Numbered from the stretch's first letter, positions 50,061 through 57,896 are shown. The stretch is DNA of 64,000 nt from Marinobacter orientalis (GCF_004792665.1 NZ_SRZX01000004.1:248001-312000), one strand, 5' to 3'. The notes: a model not told the origin generated them from the sequence alone. Numbers and translations are program-made.

Positions 50061-50118
50061 AACTCAGCGACTCGCTTCATGCAGCGTAGTTGCCGCCTAC
50101 TGCTGCGACTTGTTATGG
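50057..50118 (-). repeat. attC-like site (degenerate)
   Basis: Left end TTAGAAC, a central GCAGCGTAG/CTACTGCTGC near-palindrome and the right end CTTGTTATGG. It lies at the 3' end of the GDCCVxC gene. Confidence 0.5.
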
Positions 50119-50340
50119 ATCAGGAGCACAGCAACCAGACCCCTGCTGAATTGGTGGGCAGGGTACTGTGCCGTATGAACAAAAGACACAGCAATCTCCA
50201 TGCCTGGGCTTCAGTAAAGCATGGCAAGACTCACACTCGTAATAATACTGGCATGAGTCGGTAGGCATGACTTCCGTCTTCTGGTGCCCGCAGCCTGGAC
50301 ATTTGATCGTCGATTCCAAGACTATATCGACCATAGCCAT
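50113..50340 (-). CDS. GDCCVxC domain protein (zinc-ribbon-like)
   Basis: 75 residues with CPGC, CESC and HGDCCVFCSYG, then CPP. This matches the small GDCCVxC family, some members of which are selenoproteins; here both positions are cysteine. A metal or mercury-related role has been suggested by context in other genomes only. The start at 50340 (or 50334) is better supported than the longer frame. Confidence 0.75.
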   Translation of the reverse strand: MAMVDIVLESTIKCPGCGHQKTEVMPTDSCQYYYECESCHALLKPRHGDCCVFCSYGTVPCPPIQQGSGCCAPDP

Positions 50341-50389
50341 GCCCTCCCGAAATGTATGAATTTTAGCCTGACTCACCTTGGACCAGGCC

Positions 50390-51010
50390 TCAATGTTGTT
50401 GCGCTGGTCGAACCCCGACACCCTGATTATTGCGCCGGTGGCTGAAAAAGCGTTTAAACAACCAGTGCGACGGCAGATAGATACAAACCGTCAGTGCCAA
50501 AAACAACAGCACCAGATACAGCAGCGGCGGCAGTATCTGCTGCGGTTCCGCCAGGCCATAAACCCAGTTGATGTTGCTTTCCGGTTCGGTCACCAGATAG
50601 GTGATCGGCAGCGTCACAGCGGCAATCAGCATCTGCAAGGCCAATGCCCTCCGGTCATAACCCAGGCGGTACAATAAATAAAACAAAAGCGGCGGCAGCA
50701 CCAGATGAAACAGGCCGGAGAGAATACGGATATGGGTTTCGAGCTCAGGGTCAAACATATACGCAGCAATACGGATAATATTGCCGCCGCTGATAAAATC
50801 CAGCACCCAGACACTTTCCAGAAACAACACTCCCACGGCCATGGTGCTGCTGATCAGGCGGTTTTCGAGCCACAGAGCAGGCACCAGCAATATCAGCGCA
50901 ATATCGGAAAACCACAAAAAATTGGCAGGTCCCAGATCGCGCCAGTACACCGGAATAATCACCATAACCAGCAAGGTGTAACTCATTTTAATCCACAGAG
51001 GAATTCTCAT
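50390..51010 (-). CDS. Multi-pass membrane protein of unknown function
   Basis: 206 residues with about six transmembrane helices (MRIPLWIKMSYTLLVMVIIP start, later LPPLLFYLLYRLGYD and LPPLLYLVLLFLALTV). I recognise no family motif; conserved-looking WSxxN-type residues are absent. The start is taken at 51010, the first ATG after which the protein looks membrane-like. Confidence 0.7.
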   Translation of the reverse strand: MRIPLWIKMSYTLLVMVIIPVYWRDLGPANFLWFSDIALILLVPALWLENRLISSTMAVGVLFLESVWVLDFISGGNIIRIAAYMFDPELETHIRILSGLFHLVLPPLLFYLLYRLGYDRRALALQMLIAAVTLPITYLVTEPESNINWVYGLAEPQQILPPLLYLVLLFLALTVCIYLPSHWLFKRFFSHRRNNQGVGVRPAQQH

Positions 51011-51031
51011 GGTGAACCTTGATTGCGTGCA

Positions 51032-51113
51032 GACTAACTGAGTGAACTGGTACCGAATTACTTTTGGAAAAGCCATCATGAAACCGCTTTGCGGCAACAG
51101 CGGCTGGTTATGC
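51032..51113 (-). repeat. Possible attC-like site
   Basis: Ends GACTAAC and GTTATGC, with AACCGCTTTGCGG...AGCGGCTGGTT pairing inside. It lies directly after the toxin gene stop on the minus strand. The internal pairing is weaker than in the 53-58 kb sites. Confidence 0.4.
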
Positions 51114-51114
51114 A

Positions 51115-51381
51115 TTATTCGTAGTGGCTCCAGAGCCTTAGAACTTTCACCACCCACTCGTCTTCGAGTACCTGGTAAACCAGACGATGCTGAATATTGA
51201 TTCGGCGCGAATAAGCCCCCGCAAGATCACCAATGAGCCTCTCAAACGGAGGCGGCTTGCGGTATGGATCTTCAGCTATCAGCGCTAACAGTTCCCGGGC
51301 TTTTGGTTTGAGGCCGCTGGAGGCCAACTTCTTTGCATCTTTCTGGGCTTGCTTGGTGTAAACCAACTTCCATGTCACCAA
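51115..51381 (-). CDS. Txe/YoeB family mRNA interferase toxin
   Basis: 88 residues: KLVYTKQAQKDAKKL at the start and AYSRRINIQHRLVYQV, then RLWSHYE, with Arg66 and His86-Tyr87 in the positions of the YoeB active site. It cleaves mRNA at the ribosome. It overlaps its antitoxin gene by 7 bp, antitoxin first. Confidence 0.9.
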   Translation of the reverse strand: MVTWKLVYTKQAQKDAKKLASSGLKPKARELLALIAEDPYRKPPPFERLIGDLAGAYSRRINIQHRLVYQVLEDEWVVKVLRLWSHYE

Positions 51382-51617
51382 TCCAGCCCCTCATTGCATT
51401 CATCCACAGGGGTATCCATCCCCTCACGAATAGACTCCCGCATACCGGGTACGGAAAGGAGATAAAGTGTTTCCTGAATGGCCGACCAGTCTTCCTCGGA
51501 AACCAGGACGGCCTTGTTCCGCTTACCCATAATGACGATCGGTTGGTGGGACTCGGCAGTTTCGTCAATCAACCGATAAAGGTTGCTCCGCGCCTCAGTT
51601 GCTGTGATTCCTGTCAT
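51375..51617 (-). CDS. Phd/YefM family antitoxin
   Basis: 80 residues with the DNA-binding start ITATEARSNLYRLIDETAESHQPIVI and VSEEDWSAIQETLYLLS. It neutralises the following toxin and represses the operon. The acidic tail (DECNEGLDW) is the toxin-binding part by family analogy. Confidence 0.9.
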   Translation of the reverse strand: MTGITATEARSNLYRLIDETAESHQPIVIMGKRNKAVLVSEEDWSAIQETLYLLSVPGMRESIREGMDTPVDECNEGLDW

Positions 51618-51840
51618 GACCCACCTCTTGCGTGTTTAACTATTAATCAAGTGTACGCCTTTAGGTACGTACGTCAAGACGAACGCTTTGTGTAACACCA
51701 GCAATCACGCACCTGCCGCATGGATTACATTGTTGGGTCTGGATTTCAAATAACGAAAGCGCTGTAGTGAGAGTTAAAAATAATCATCTATAGTGATGAG
51801 TAAGTCGTATTAGCACCTATTGCTTGATAGGGAAAAAACT

Positions 51841-52665
51841 ATGAAAAAAATAGTCTTTCAAGTCGCCACATTTCTTGGCGCTCTTGCATGTTTTGGATCG
51901 TCAAATGCGACGGAGACGAGAATCCCTCTCGTTCCGCTTCCTTCTATCGGCGATTTTACAAATGGCGATGGTTGGGGTGTTGGGCTTGGGCTGGGCGTTG
52001 AATATGAGACTGCTTATGAGGGTTCGGACGAATTCGAGCTTGAGATCGATCCGGCTGGGGGTGTTCAGTGGCGAACTGGTGAACACATTTTTTTCTGGGC
52101 AGGTGAAGCAATTGGGTGGCGAACACTGACCACGGATGCCTGGTTGGTTCAAGCCTCTGTAGGCTACGAAGAAGGCCGTGAAGAAGGTGATTCAGAAGAC
52201 GGCAGACTGGATGGGTTAGGCGAATCGAGTTCTGGGGTGACATTGCTGCTGGAAGTGCGCCATGCCCTTGCAGAAGATTGGCGTTACTTTTTAGATGGCC
52301 GTGTATTGACAGGAGAAATCGGTACGCTAGGGATTTTCGGCGCAGGAACTTGTTTGGGTTGCCAGCCTAACGGCACTGGCTGGGAAGTTGGCGCTGCTGT
52401 GACTTTCCACGATGGTGAGTTAGCCAACCGGGACTTTGGTGTGAACAGACGGCAATCCATAGATTCAGGTCTTCCAGAAACCGATGTTGATAGCGGGTAT
52501 AGATCAACCGGTGTCAATGTTAACTATCGAAATTACTTGAACGAAAACTGGCAGATCTTCGGTGAAGCTCTTTACGAAGCCTATGGGAGTGACGTTTCAG
52601 ATAGCCCAGTATCCCGGAATGATTATGAAGCGGAGATCGGTGTCGGCTTCATTTATGTTTTTTGA
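51841..52665 (+). CDS. MipA/OmpV family outer membrane protein
   Basis: 274 residues with a signal peptide (MKKIVFQVATFLGALACFGSSNA) and a beta-barrel pattern ending in a C-terminal phenylalanine (VGFIYVF). PLVPLPSIGDF, GWGVGLGLGVEYETAYEGSD and EIDPAGGVQWR are MipA/OmpV-like. Composition is AT-richer than the flanks. It is on the plus strand within the cassette region; whether it is a cassette itself is not clear. Confidence 0.75.
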   Translation: MKKIVFQVATFLGALACFGSSNATETRIPLVPLPSIGDFTNGDGWGVGLGLGVEYETAYEGSDEFELEIDPAGGVQWRTGEHIFFWAGEAIGWRTLTTDAWLVQASVGYEEGREEGDSEDGRLDGLGESSSGVTLLLEVRHALAEDWRYFLDGRVLTGEIGTLGIFGAGTCLGCQPNGTGWEVGAAVTFHDGELANRDFGVNRRQSIDSGLPETDVDSGYRSTGVNVNYRNYLNENWQIFGEALYEAYGSDVSDSPVSRNDYEAEIGVGFIYVF

Positions 52666-52746
52666 TGTTCCCCCTCTGTCAGCCTAGTTGTCCAGTTGGC
52701 GATTTCGACTGAGTTTCACTAGCGGGGGCGGCATGGGACTCCAAAC

Positions 52747-53169
52747 CTAATCAGTGGCTCTGCGTCCCCGCTTTTGGCGTCGCCTGTTCGCTCCTTCAGT
52801 AGCAGGATAAAGCTCGGTCTGTAATGTATGGAGGCGCCGATCATCCTCATCACTACGGCGGTCACCTTGGTGATCATATTTACAGTGACAGTCTGAGACC
52901 TGGGTACATTCTGGCAGGGGTAGCTTTGGTGTATTGAGCTCACTATCCAAAAAGAGCTTGTCTTGTAAGTCCCGTGCTGCCTGGCAGGCGTTATCTCCCG
53001 GAACGATTTTGGTGGCTTGGAAGTTGGCCTGATCTCTATTGGCCGCAGCTTGAGAGGCGCGTTTACGTGGAGTTTTATGCCTGATGTGTTTATTGCCCTC
53101 TTTGGATTTCTTCTTTAACAGCACTAACACAATGACAGCAACAACAGCCAGTGCCAGCAAAAACTTCAT
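52747..53169 (-). CDS. Small membrane-anchored basic protein, unknown
   Basis: 140 residues: one N-terminal transmembrane helix (LLALAVVAVIVLVLL), a lysine-rich linker, then VPGDNACQAARDLQDKLFLDSELNTP and CTQVSDCHCKYDHQGDRRSDEDDRR. The C.C and DRR.DEDDRR stretch recurs in uncharacterised proteobacterial proteins. An attC site lies 5' of it at 53276. Confidence 0.65.
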   Translation of the reverse strand: MKFLLALAVVAVIVLVLLKKKSKEGNKHIRHKTPRKRASQAAANRDQANFQATKIVPGDNACQAARDLQDKLFLDSELNTPKLPLPECTQVSDCHCKYDHQGDRRSDEDDRRLHTLQTELYPATEGANRRRQKRGRRATD

Positions 53170-53275
53170 ACGATTCCCTCTTCTATTTTTAATTGGATTG
53201 GTATTGTATTGGTCCTAGCCTGGATTACTGAAAACACACGATTCCTTTAAGTATTCATTGATAAAGCCGGCTTTC

Positions 53276-53350
53276 ATTAAGCCGGCTCACGCGCCGGCTT
53301 GGAGCTGCGAAGCGGCGGAAAATCGGTGGCTGTGCAGCCATGTGTTGAAG
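53276..53350 (-). repeat. attC-like site
   Basis: Shares GCCGGCTCACGCGCCGG.TTGGAGC and GCGGCGGAAAATCGGT with the sites at 54396, 55706 and 56816; the right core is GTTGAAG, the left core has decayed. Confidence 0.75.
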
Positions 53351-53355
53351 CCTAC

Positions 53356-53437
53356 CTGGCTCGTCTTCAGTTTTCTGGAGATCCACGGAAACCTCTCGTT
53401 AACTTATCTCTCAATTTGGAATGGGCGGGTATCAGGT
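53356..53437 (-). pseudogene. Remnant of an antitoxin cassette (duplicate of 56266-56350)
   Basis: On the minus strand it reads a decayed start and DLQKTEDE, matching the first codons (MNLQKIEDE) of the antitoxin at 56292. The upstream stretch (AACCTCTCGTT.AC, CAATTT, GGGTATCAGGTG) also matches. The rest of the gene is deleted up to the attC at 53276. Confidence 0.7.
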
Positions 53438-53481
53438 GGAGGGCCGGCCGGTCCGGAACGTACTGGAACTATTGGTTAAGC
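53434..53481 (-). repeat. Half attC-like site
   Basis: AGGTGGAG.GCCGGCCGGTCCGGAACG and the end TTGGTTAAGC match the right half of the sites at 46931 and 58454. The left half is replaced by the antitoxin remnant, so this is a recombined site. Confidence 0.6.
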
Positions 53482-53724
53482 TGCCTCGAAATCCAGAGGA
53501 TGAATTCCATCCAGATTGACTGTACTGCGCGCCACCCAGAGATCATACATATCTTGCATCGCCAACCAGCTCTCAGGGGTACGGCCAAGAACCTTGGACA
53601 ACCGAAGAGACATTTCCGGGCTAATGCCACTATCCCCTTTGAGCAATCGGGACAAAGTGGAAGGCGAAACGCCCAGACTGGAAGCAAGCTGGCGGGAACT
53701 GATTCCGAAAGGCGCCAGAGCCAT
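53476..53724 (-). pseudogene. Truncated HigA antitoxin copy, orphan
   Basis: 82 residues, almost identical to the C-terminal four fifths of HigA at 55095: PFGISSRQLASSLGVSPSTL to the end, with one visible change (GRTPES for GRSPES). The first 18 residues (HNPPHPGEFIREVYLE) are replaced by MALA, and no HigB gene precedes it. The helix-turn-helix is intact, so it may still bind DNA. Confidence 0.8.
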
Positions 53725-53762
53725 AGCGAAGCGAAGGGTCTGGCATCCGGTGCATGGCCTGG

Positions 53763-54062
53763 TTATGTTCCGTTATCTGGCAATTCGAGTTGTCTCTCAC
53801 TCCGCCAGACCCGGATTAGCACAACCTCTGAGGCCTGTCTGAGGTAGACAACCCGAAATGGCGCGTGAATCAATTCGCGAATCTGATCAAGGTTGAATTC
53901 AGGAACAACTCGGCCGGCATCAGGGTGGATTTGAAGCATTTCACAATGCTCCAGGATAGCAGCCAGGAAATCATCCCCGATTTGTGGCACATCCTGCTCT
54001 CTGTAATACTCCTGAATCGCCTGTAAGTCCTCAACAGCGGACTGTGCGATGCGTAATTCCAT
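53763..54062 (-). CDS. ParE/RelE superfamily toxin
   Basis: 99 residues with RIAQSAVEDLQAIQEYYREQD and FRVVYLRQASEVVLIRVWRSERQL, a type II RelE/ParE plasmid-stabilisation fold. It starts immediately after the antitoxin stop. Confidence 0.88.
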   Translation of the reverse strand: MELRIAQSAVEDLQAIQEYYREQDVPQIGDDFLAAILEHCEMLQIHPDAGRVVPEFNLDQIRELIHAPFRVVYLRQASEVVLIRVWRSERQLELPDNGT

Positions 54063-54332
54063 TTACTTGATGCCCAACCTTTTCCTCGCGTCCTCCAACG
54101 ATACGGTGTGGCCTTCGCGAACATCCATAAGCCCCTGCGCCACCGCCTTTACAAAACGCAATTCCTCTGCCGTTTTCTCATAATCCTCGAGCCCCTGAAC
54201 AACAGCTATGCCGCGGCCACGACTGGTAAGCAGGATTGGGCGATGCGTATCCTGCGCTCGACCAACCACCTTTCCGGGATTGATCTTCAGGTCTGACAGA
54301 GGAACGACATCCTCGGAAAATTTCACGTGCAT
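54063..54332 (-). CDS. Phd/YefM family antitoxin
   Basis: 89 residues from MHVKFSEDVVPLSDLKINPGKVV; RPILLTSRGRGIAVVQGLEDYE is the core. It is first in the operon with the ParE-like toxin and should repress it. An ATG three codons earlier is possible. Confidence 0.88.
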   Translation of the reverse strand: MHVKFSEDVVPLSDLKINPGKVVGRAQDTHRPILLTSRGRGIAVVQGLEDYEKTAEELRFVKAVAQGLMDVREGHTVSLEDARKRLGIK

Positions 54333-54395
54333 AGCGATCACCTGATCAACGATTCCGTGCCATTATTAGCACCAGTTAACAGGTGCGGTCAAGAA

Positions 54396-54473
54396 GCATA
54401 ACGCCCGGCTCGTGCGCCGGTTTGGAGCCGTGGAGCGGCGGAAAATCGGTCGCTGTGCAGCCGATTGTTAAAT
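54396..54473 (-). repeat. attC site
   Basis: 78 bp. The minus-strand ends are R'' ATTTAAC and R' GTTATGC, with CGGCTCGTGCGCCGG and GGAGCGGCGG between. It is nearly identical to the site at 55706. Confidence 0.85.
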
Positions 54474-54527
54474 TCTTTTATGTACGGCATTATGCACAGG
54501 AACAACATCCTGTACAGGAGCAACCTT

Positions 54528-54779
54528 ATGGATGCCATCAGCTACACAGCCGCTAGAAACAATCTGGCAAAAACCATGGAGCAGGTCTGTGAAGACCACT
54601 CTCCCGTGATTATCACCCGGAGCAAATCGCAGTCGGTGGTAATGATCTCCCTTGAGGACTACGAGGCACTGCAAGAAACTGCATACCTTCTGCGGGCACC
54701 AAAGAACGCCCGTCGTTTGCTGGAATCCGTTGCCGAGCTGGAGCAAGGTGGTGGTCAGGAAAAGGAACTTCCTGAATGA
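54528..54779 (+). CDS. yefM: Antitoxin YefM
   Basis: 83 residues beginning MDAISYTAARNNLAKTMEQVCEDHSPVIIT, very close to E. coli YefM. AGGAG precedes the ATG at 54528. It overlaps yoeB by 4 bp (ATGA). The pair reads against the direction of the array. Confidence 0.93.
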   Translation: MDAISYTAARNNLAKTMEQVCEDHSPVIITRSKSQSVVMISLEDYEALQETAYLLRAPKNARRLLESVAELEQGGGQEKELPE

Positions 54780-55030
54780 AACTCATCTTCTCCGAGAACG
54801 CCTGGGAAGATTATCTGTACTGGCAGAAAACTGACAAAAAGATCCTTAACCGGATCAACAAGCTGGTCAGGGAGACCAAGCGCGAACCGTTTGAAGGTGT
54901 TGGTAAACCGGAACACCTAAAACACAGCCTCGCCGGTTACTGGTCTCGCCGAATCAACGAGGAACACCGCATGGTCTACAAGGTCACGGATGACGCCTTG
55001 CTTATCGCCCAGCTCCGATACCACTACTAA
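54776..55030 (+). CDS. yoeB: Toxin YoeB
   Basis: 84 residues, collinear with E. coli YoeB, with the catalytic Glu46, Arg65, His83 and Tyr84 (NEEHRMVY, QLRYHY). It is a ribosome-dependent mRNA endonuclease. The stop codon touches the left end of the next attC site. Confidence 0.95.
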   Translation: MKLIFSENAWEDYLYWQKTDKKILNRINKLVRETKREPFEGVGKPEHLKHSLAGYWSRRINEEHRMVYKVTDDALLIAQLRYHY

Positions 55031-55100
55031 TTTAACGCTCGGCTTTGCGGCGTGCCGGAGCGCCAGCGCAGGCGCGTCCGACAACAGCCACTGGTTAAGC
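55030..55100 (-). repeat. attC site
   Basis: 71 bp. The minus-strand ends GCTTAAC and GTTAAAT both fit RYYYAAC/GTTRRRY exactly. The body has GGCTTTGCGGCGTGCC and GCGCCAGCGCAGGCGCG. This is the best-preserved core pair in the window. Confidence 0.85.
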
Positions 55101-55388
55101 TGCTTCGAAGTCCAGGGGGTGAATGCCATCCAGATTTACCGTGCTGCGGGCCACCCAGAGATCGTACATATCCTGCATCGCCAGCCAGCTTTCAGGACTA
55201 CGTCCGAGAACCTTGGATAGCCGAAGAGACATTTCCGGACTGATACCGCTATCCCCTTTGAGCAGCCGAGACAAGGTGGAGGGTGAAACCCCCAGGCTGG
55301 ACGCAAGCTGACGGGAACTGATACCGAAAGGCTCGAGGTACACCTCCCGAATGAATTCACCGGGATGCGGCGGATTATGCATAGTCAT
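55095..55388 (-). CDS. higA: Antitoxin HigA (XRE family)
   Basis: 97 residues with HNPPHPGEFIREVYLEPFGIS and the helix-turn-helix LASSLGVSPSTLSRLLKGDS, a standard HigA. It follows the toxin gene, the HigBA order. Its last codons overlap the attC at 55030-55100. Confidence 0.93.
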   Translation of the reverse strand: MTMHNPPHPGEFIREVYLEPFGISSRQLASSLGVSPSTLSRLLKGDSGISPEMSLRLSKVLGRSPESWLAMQDMYDLWVARSTVNLDGIHPLDFEAA

Positions 55389-55666
55389 CAGTGATAATCC
55401 TCATAATCAAGAATGTAGGCGTTGCCGTCCTGAAACTCGAATGTCATACGCCAATTTCCGTTAACCCTAATCGACCACCGCCCCTTGTCTTTTCCCTTCA
55501 ATGGATGAAGCCGAAAACCAGGGATGTCCATGTCTTCTACCGAAGTGGCAGTATCCAGTGCAGCCAACTGCATGCGCAGTTTCCTAGTATGATCGGGCTG
55601 AATGCCAGACGTGCTGCCAGTCGAGTAGAACCGTTTCAGTCCTTTGTGACGGAATGATTTAATCAC
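55388..55666 (-). CDS. higB: Toxin HigB
   Basis: 92 residues: MIKSFRHKGLKRFYSTGSTSGI and LHPLKGKDKGRWSIRVNGNWRMTF, the RelE-like HigB fold. The stop and the higA start overlap. Confidence 0.93.
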   Translation of the reverse strand: MIKSFRHKGLKRFYSTGSTSGIQPDHTRKLRMQLAALDTATSVEDMDIPGFRLHPLKGKDKGRWSIRVNGNWRMTFEFQDGNAYILDYEDYH

Positions 55667-55705
55667 GAGGCAATACTAGCATGTTGCGCATCACGCAACA
55701 ATAAA

Positions 55706-55783
55706 GCATAACGCCCGGCTCGTGCGCCGGTTTGGAGCCGCGGAGCGGCGGAAAATCGGTCGCTGTGCAGCCGATTTTTAAAG
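55706..55783 (-). repeat. attC site
   Basis: 78 bp and nearly identical to the site at 54396: GCATAAC at the left, GCGGCGGAAAATCGGTCGC inside. The right core has one change (TTTAAAG for GTTAAAG). Confidence 0.82.
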
Positions 55784-56071
55784 CCTGCCCAGCCAGTACT
55801 GGGGACGCCGCCGATCATGGACAACAGCCAGAATCTGGAAACCATCAGGCATCTCTCGGTCAACGATAGACAGGGGAAATCTGTGAAGAGGCGCTCTACG
55901 AATATCTGGTGGCAACTCGACTTGCCAGGTTTTTGGTGACTCGCCAACTAAACTGGCCAGGGCCTCAAATTCCTCTATTAAGGCACCACCCAATCCCGGA
56001 ACTTTTGATTCGTAATAACCAACTGACTCCAGGAACTCGGCTTCCGCTGCCGGGTGAAAAGAATAGTTCAT
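55778..56071 (-). CDS. ParE/RelE superfamily toxin
   Basis: 97 residues: YSFHPAAEAEFLESVGYYESKVPGLG and FPLSIVDR, then AVVHDRRRPQYWLGR, a ParE-like pattern. It overlaps its antitoxin by 4 bp. Confidence 0.88.
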   Translation of the reverse strand: MNYSFHPAAEAEFLESVGYYESKVPGLGGALIEEFEALASLVGESPKTWQVELPPDIRRAPLHRFPLSIVDREMPDGFQILAVVHDRRRPQYWLGRL

Positions 56072-56292
56072 TTGATCAGTGCTCTAGCCTTCCTCATGAC
56101 CTCCTCGCCAGACACAGCCTGAATGGTGCCACTATCGATCTCTTCACCCCTGCGCCGGGCCTCAAGCAACCAATCGGATTTGAGCTCATCTTCTGACGGA
56201 GACTCCAGACTCAATACCAGTCGCTGGATCAATTGAGCTCGCTCCTCTCTGGGAAGGTGGAGCGCCTCGTCTTCAATTTTCTGGAGATTCAT
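56068..56292 (-). CDS. Addiction module antitoxin component (TIGR02574 type)
   Basis: 74 residues: MNLQKIEDEALHLPREERAQLIQRLVLSLE, SDWLLEARRRGEEIDSG and SGEEVMRKARAL, the usual form of this antitoxin group. The start ATG 56292 fits the family start. Confidence 0.88.
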   Translation of the reverse strand: MNLQKIEDEALHLPREERAQLIQRLVLSLESPSEDELKSDWLLEARRRGEEIDSGTIQAVSGEEVMRKARALIK

Positions 56293-56367
56293 GGACAAAA
56301 CCTCTCGTTCACGTATCACCCAATTTTGACACGGATGGGTATCAGGTGCCACGACTCGGTTTTTCCG

Positions 56368-56447
56368 CTTTAACGCCTGCAGCAGGCGCGGTTTAGTTGT
56401 TGTGACGAAGGAGCAACGACTAAACCGTCGCTCTGCTCTGGTTATAC
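56368..56447 (-). repeat. attC-like site
   Basis: 80 bp from CTTTAAC to GTTATAC with a long internal palindrome, CGGTTTAGTTGTT against CAACGACTAAACCG, so strong folding as a hairpin is expected. The body differs from the main attC type. Confidence 0.75.
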
Positions 56448-56795
56448 CTTTTGCCAGCGTAGCCCATCACTTTTCTCAACTGCTTGGTACTGAGATGGAA
56501 ACCCAGACAGCAGATCACTACCCAGCAGGGAAATTGAAGCGTTTGGGTTATGAAGGATCATGGTTTTGCCAGTTGCTGCAAAAACCACGGCGACCGCGCT
56601 GACGTATTTTTTTCTAGACGTAAACATGCCGGGGTGGCGATGAACTTCAACCCACTCGCCTTCCTGGCTTCGGGCGTACTCCGCAACTCCAAGTAGGATG
56701 GTCTGGATGTTTTGAATAAACAGTAAATCCTTTACGGCAAAGCGGCGCATATCACACAGGACTATGACGCACGGTTTATCATCTAGCCAATCCAT
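56442..56795 (-). CDS. Unknown cassette protein
   Basis: 117 residues: MDWLDDKPCVIVLCDMRRFAV, then LLFIQNIQTILLGVAEYARSQ and VAVVFAATGKTMILHNPNAS. An alternating strand/helix pattern like an STAS-type fold is possible. No family recognised. attC sites flank it. Confidence 0.6.
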   Translation of the reverse strand: MDWLDDKPCVIVLCDMRRFAVKDLLFIQNIQTILLGVAEYARSQEGEWVEVHRHPGMFTSRKKYVSAVAVVFAATGKTMILHNPNASISLLGSDLLSGFPSQYQAVEKSDGLRWQKV

Positions 56796-56815
56796 TGCCC
56801 CTAATAGTCATGAAT

Positions 56816-56894
56816 TTCTAAACGCCCAGCTCACGCGCCGGTTTGGAGCCGCGAAGCGACGGAAAATCGGTCGCTGTGCAGCCGATTGTTAGGA
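56816..56894 (-). repeat. attC site
   Basis: 79 bp, TTCTAAC to GTTAGGA, with CGGAAAATCGGTCGCTGTG identical to the other sites of the main type. Confidence 0.82.
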
Positions 56895-57833
56895 ATTGAA
56901 TATACTCAATACACGGTTGCCATTGAATAGCTCATCTTTAGGCCCATGGAATTTAAAGCCCAACTTCGGTGCGTAAAGCTGTTTATAAAGGTTGTGCATA
57001 ACGATTGTGTTCAGACCAGCAACAAAATAGTCATCCGCGTCTGCGGTACCCGACTGTCCCTCAAAGTCTCCGATCAGGGCAAGGTCTTTTGAGACAGGAA
57101 AGTAGACTTGAGTTCCTTTCAGTCCGAAGCCTGGGCTGTTGCGATACAAAGGAGGAATTTTTTCTGGTTCTTTCCAGTTCAGGCAAACGGGGTTGTCAGA
57201 GGTAATAAATGGTGAAGTTGCAGCGTCAGTCTTCAGAAGGGCCCAGCTACGACCAAACAAAAGCGGAAGAATTGTTTCGATCTGAACCATTTCCATATGA
57301 ATGTGATATTCGCGCGCTACCTCGATTGAATAGTTTTTGCTTTCGAAAAACTCCTTGGCCTCTTCGTAGGTTACAGAGTCATCAAATTCGGGGTTTTCCT
57401 CTTTGATCCGCTTAACTTGGGCTTCCCAGCGCTCTTTATTCGCAAGAGATAAACTGGTCATTCGTTCTGCTATGTCGGCGTGAAAGCTCCGCATATGTTC
57501 ACGGCGTTCGGGCGAACGGATTGCGATTAAGGCTATTAGATTCAGAATAATTTCTTTAACGTCGCCGGAGAAATCCCGCGTCTCGTTCAAATTTTTCAGC
57601 GCTCTTGCAGCCTCGCTCTCGAACTCGGAGATTTGGCTCTCGAGCAAGTTGGGGTCCACACCCTCAACGTCAATTCTATTAAAATCGCGAATACCACCCA
57701 CATTTCGGGGAATAGTCTCAAAAGTCTTTTTCTCTCTGAAATCGATAACTGCGAGCTTCGACTTTTTTCCACGGCCTTTGGTAAATTCTTTAAGGTAGCA
57801 CTGAGACAGGTAATGATGGTGTCTTGCAGTCAT
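56889..57833 (-). CDS. DUF4238 protein
   Basis: 314 residues from MTARHHHYLSQCYLKEFT, the DUF4238 signature HH.L...YL..F. Later parts are FITSDNPVCL and YFPVSKDLALI, also typical. The body between 100 and 190 is highly charged and helical. Function unknown; DUF4238 genes are often found in variable regions. attC sites flank it. Confidence 0.82.
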   Translation of the reverse strand: MTARHHHYLSQCYLKEFTKGRGKKSKLAVIDFREKKTFETIPRNVGGIRDFNRIDVEGVDPNLLESQISEFESEAARALKNLNETRDFSGDVKEIILNLIALIAIRSPERREHMRSFHADIAERMTSLSLANKERWEAQVKRIKEENPEFDDSVTYEEAKEFFESKNYSIEVAREYHIHMEMVQIETILPLLFGRSWALLKTDAATSPFITSDNPVCLNWKEPEKIPPLYRNSPGFGLKGTQVYFPVSKDLALIGDFEGQSGTADADDYFVAGLNTIVMHNLYKQLYAPKLGFKFHGPKDELFNGNRVLSIFNS

Positions 57834-57838
57834 ATATT

Positions 57839-57896
57839 GCCTAACGCTGAACGAAGCGGCGCGTCTCAAGCGTCCGCCTTCCGTGACTTGTTACTT
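57839..57896 (-). repeat. attC site (short)
   Basis: 58 bp. On the minus strand R' is GTTAGGC (perfect GTTRRRY) and R'' is AAGTAAC; AGCGGCGCGTCTC and AAGCGTCCGCCTT pair inside. Confidence 0.75.

Noticed and set aside
51691..51736. A further attC-like stretch before the yefM-type antitoxin
   Set aside because: The ends (TAACACC, TTGTTGGG) are suggestive, but internal pairing is poor; not enough to list.
53276..56894. Repeats with about 1 kb spacing considered as a CRISPR array
   Set aside because: The repeats are 58-84 bp, spaced by whole genes and bounded by RYYYAAC/GTTRRRY cores. This is an integron array; no cas gene is present.
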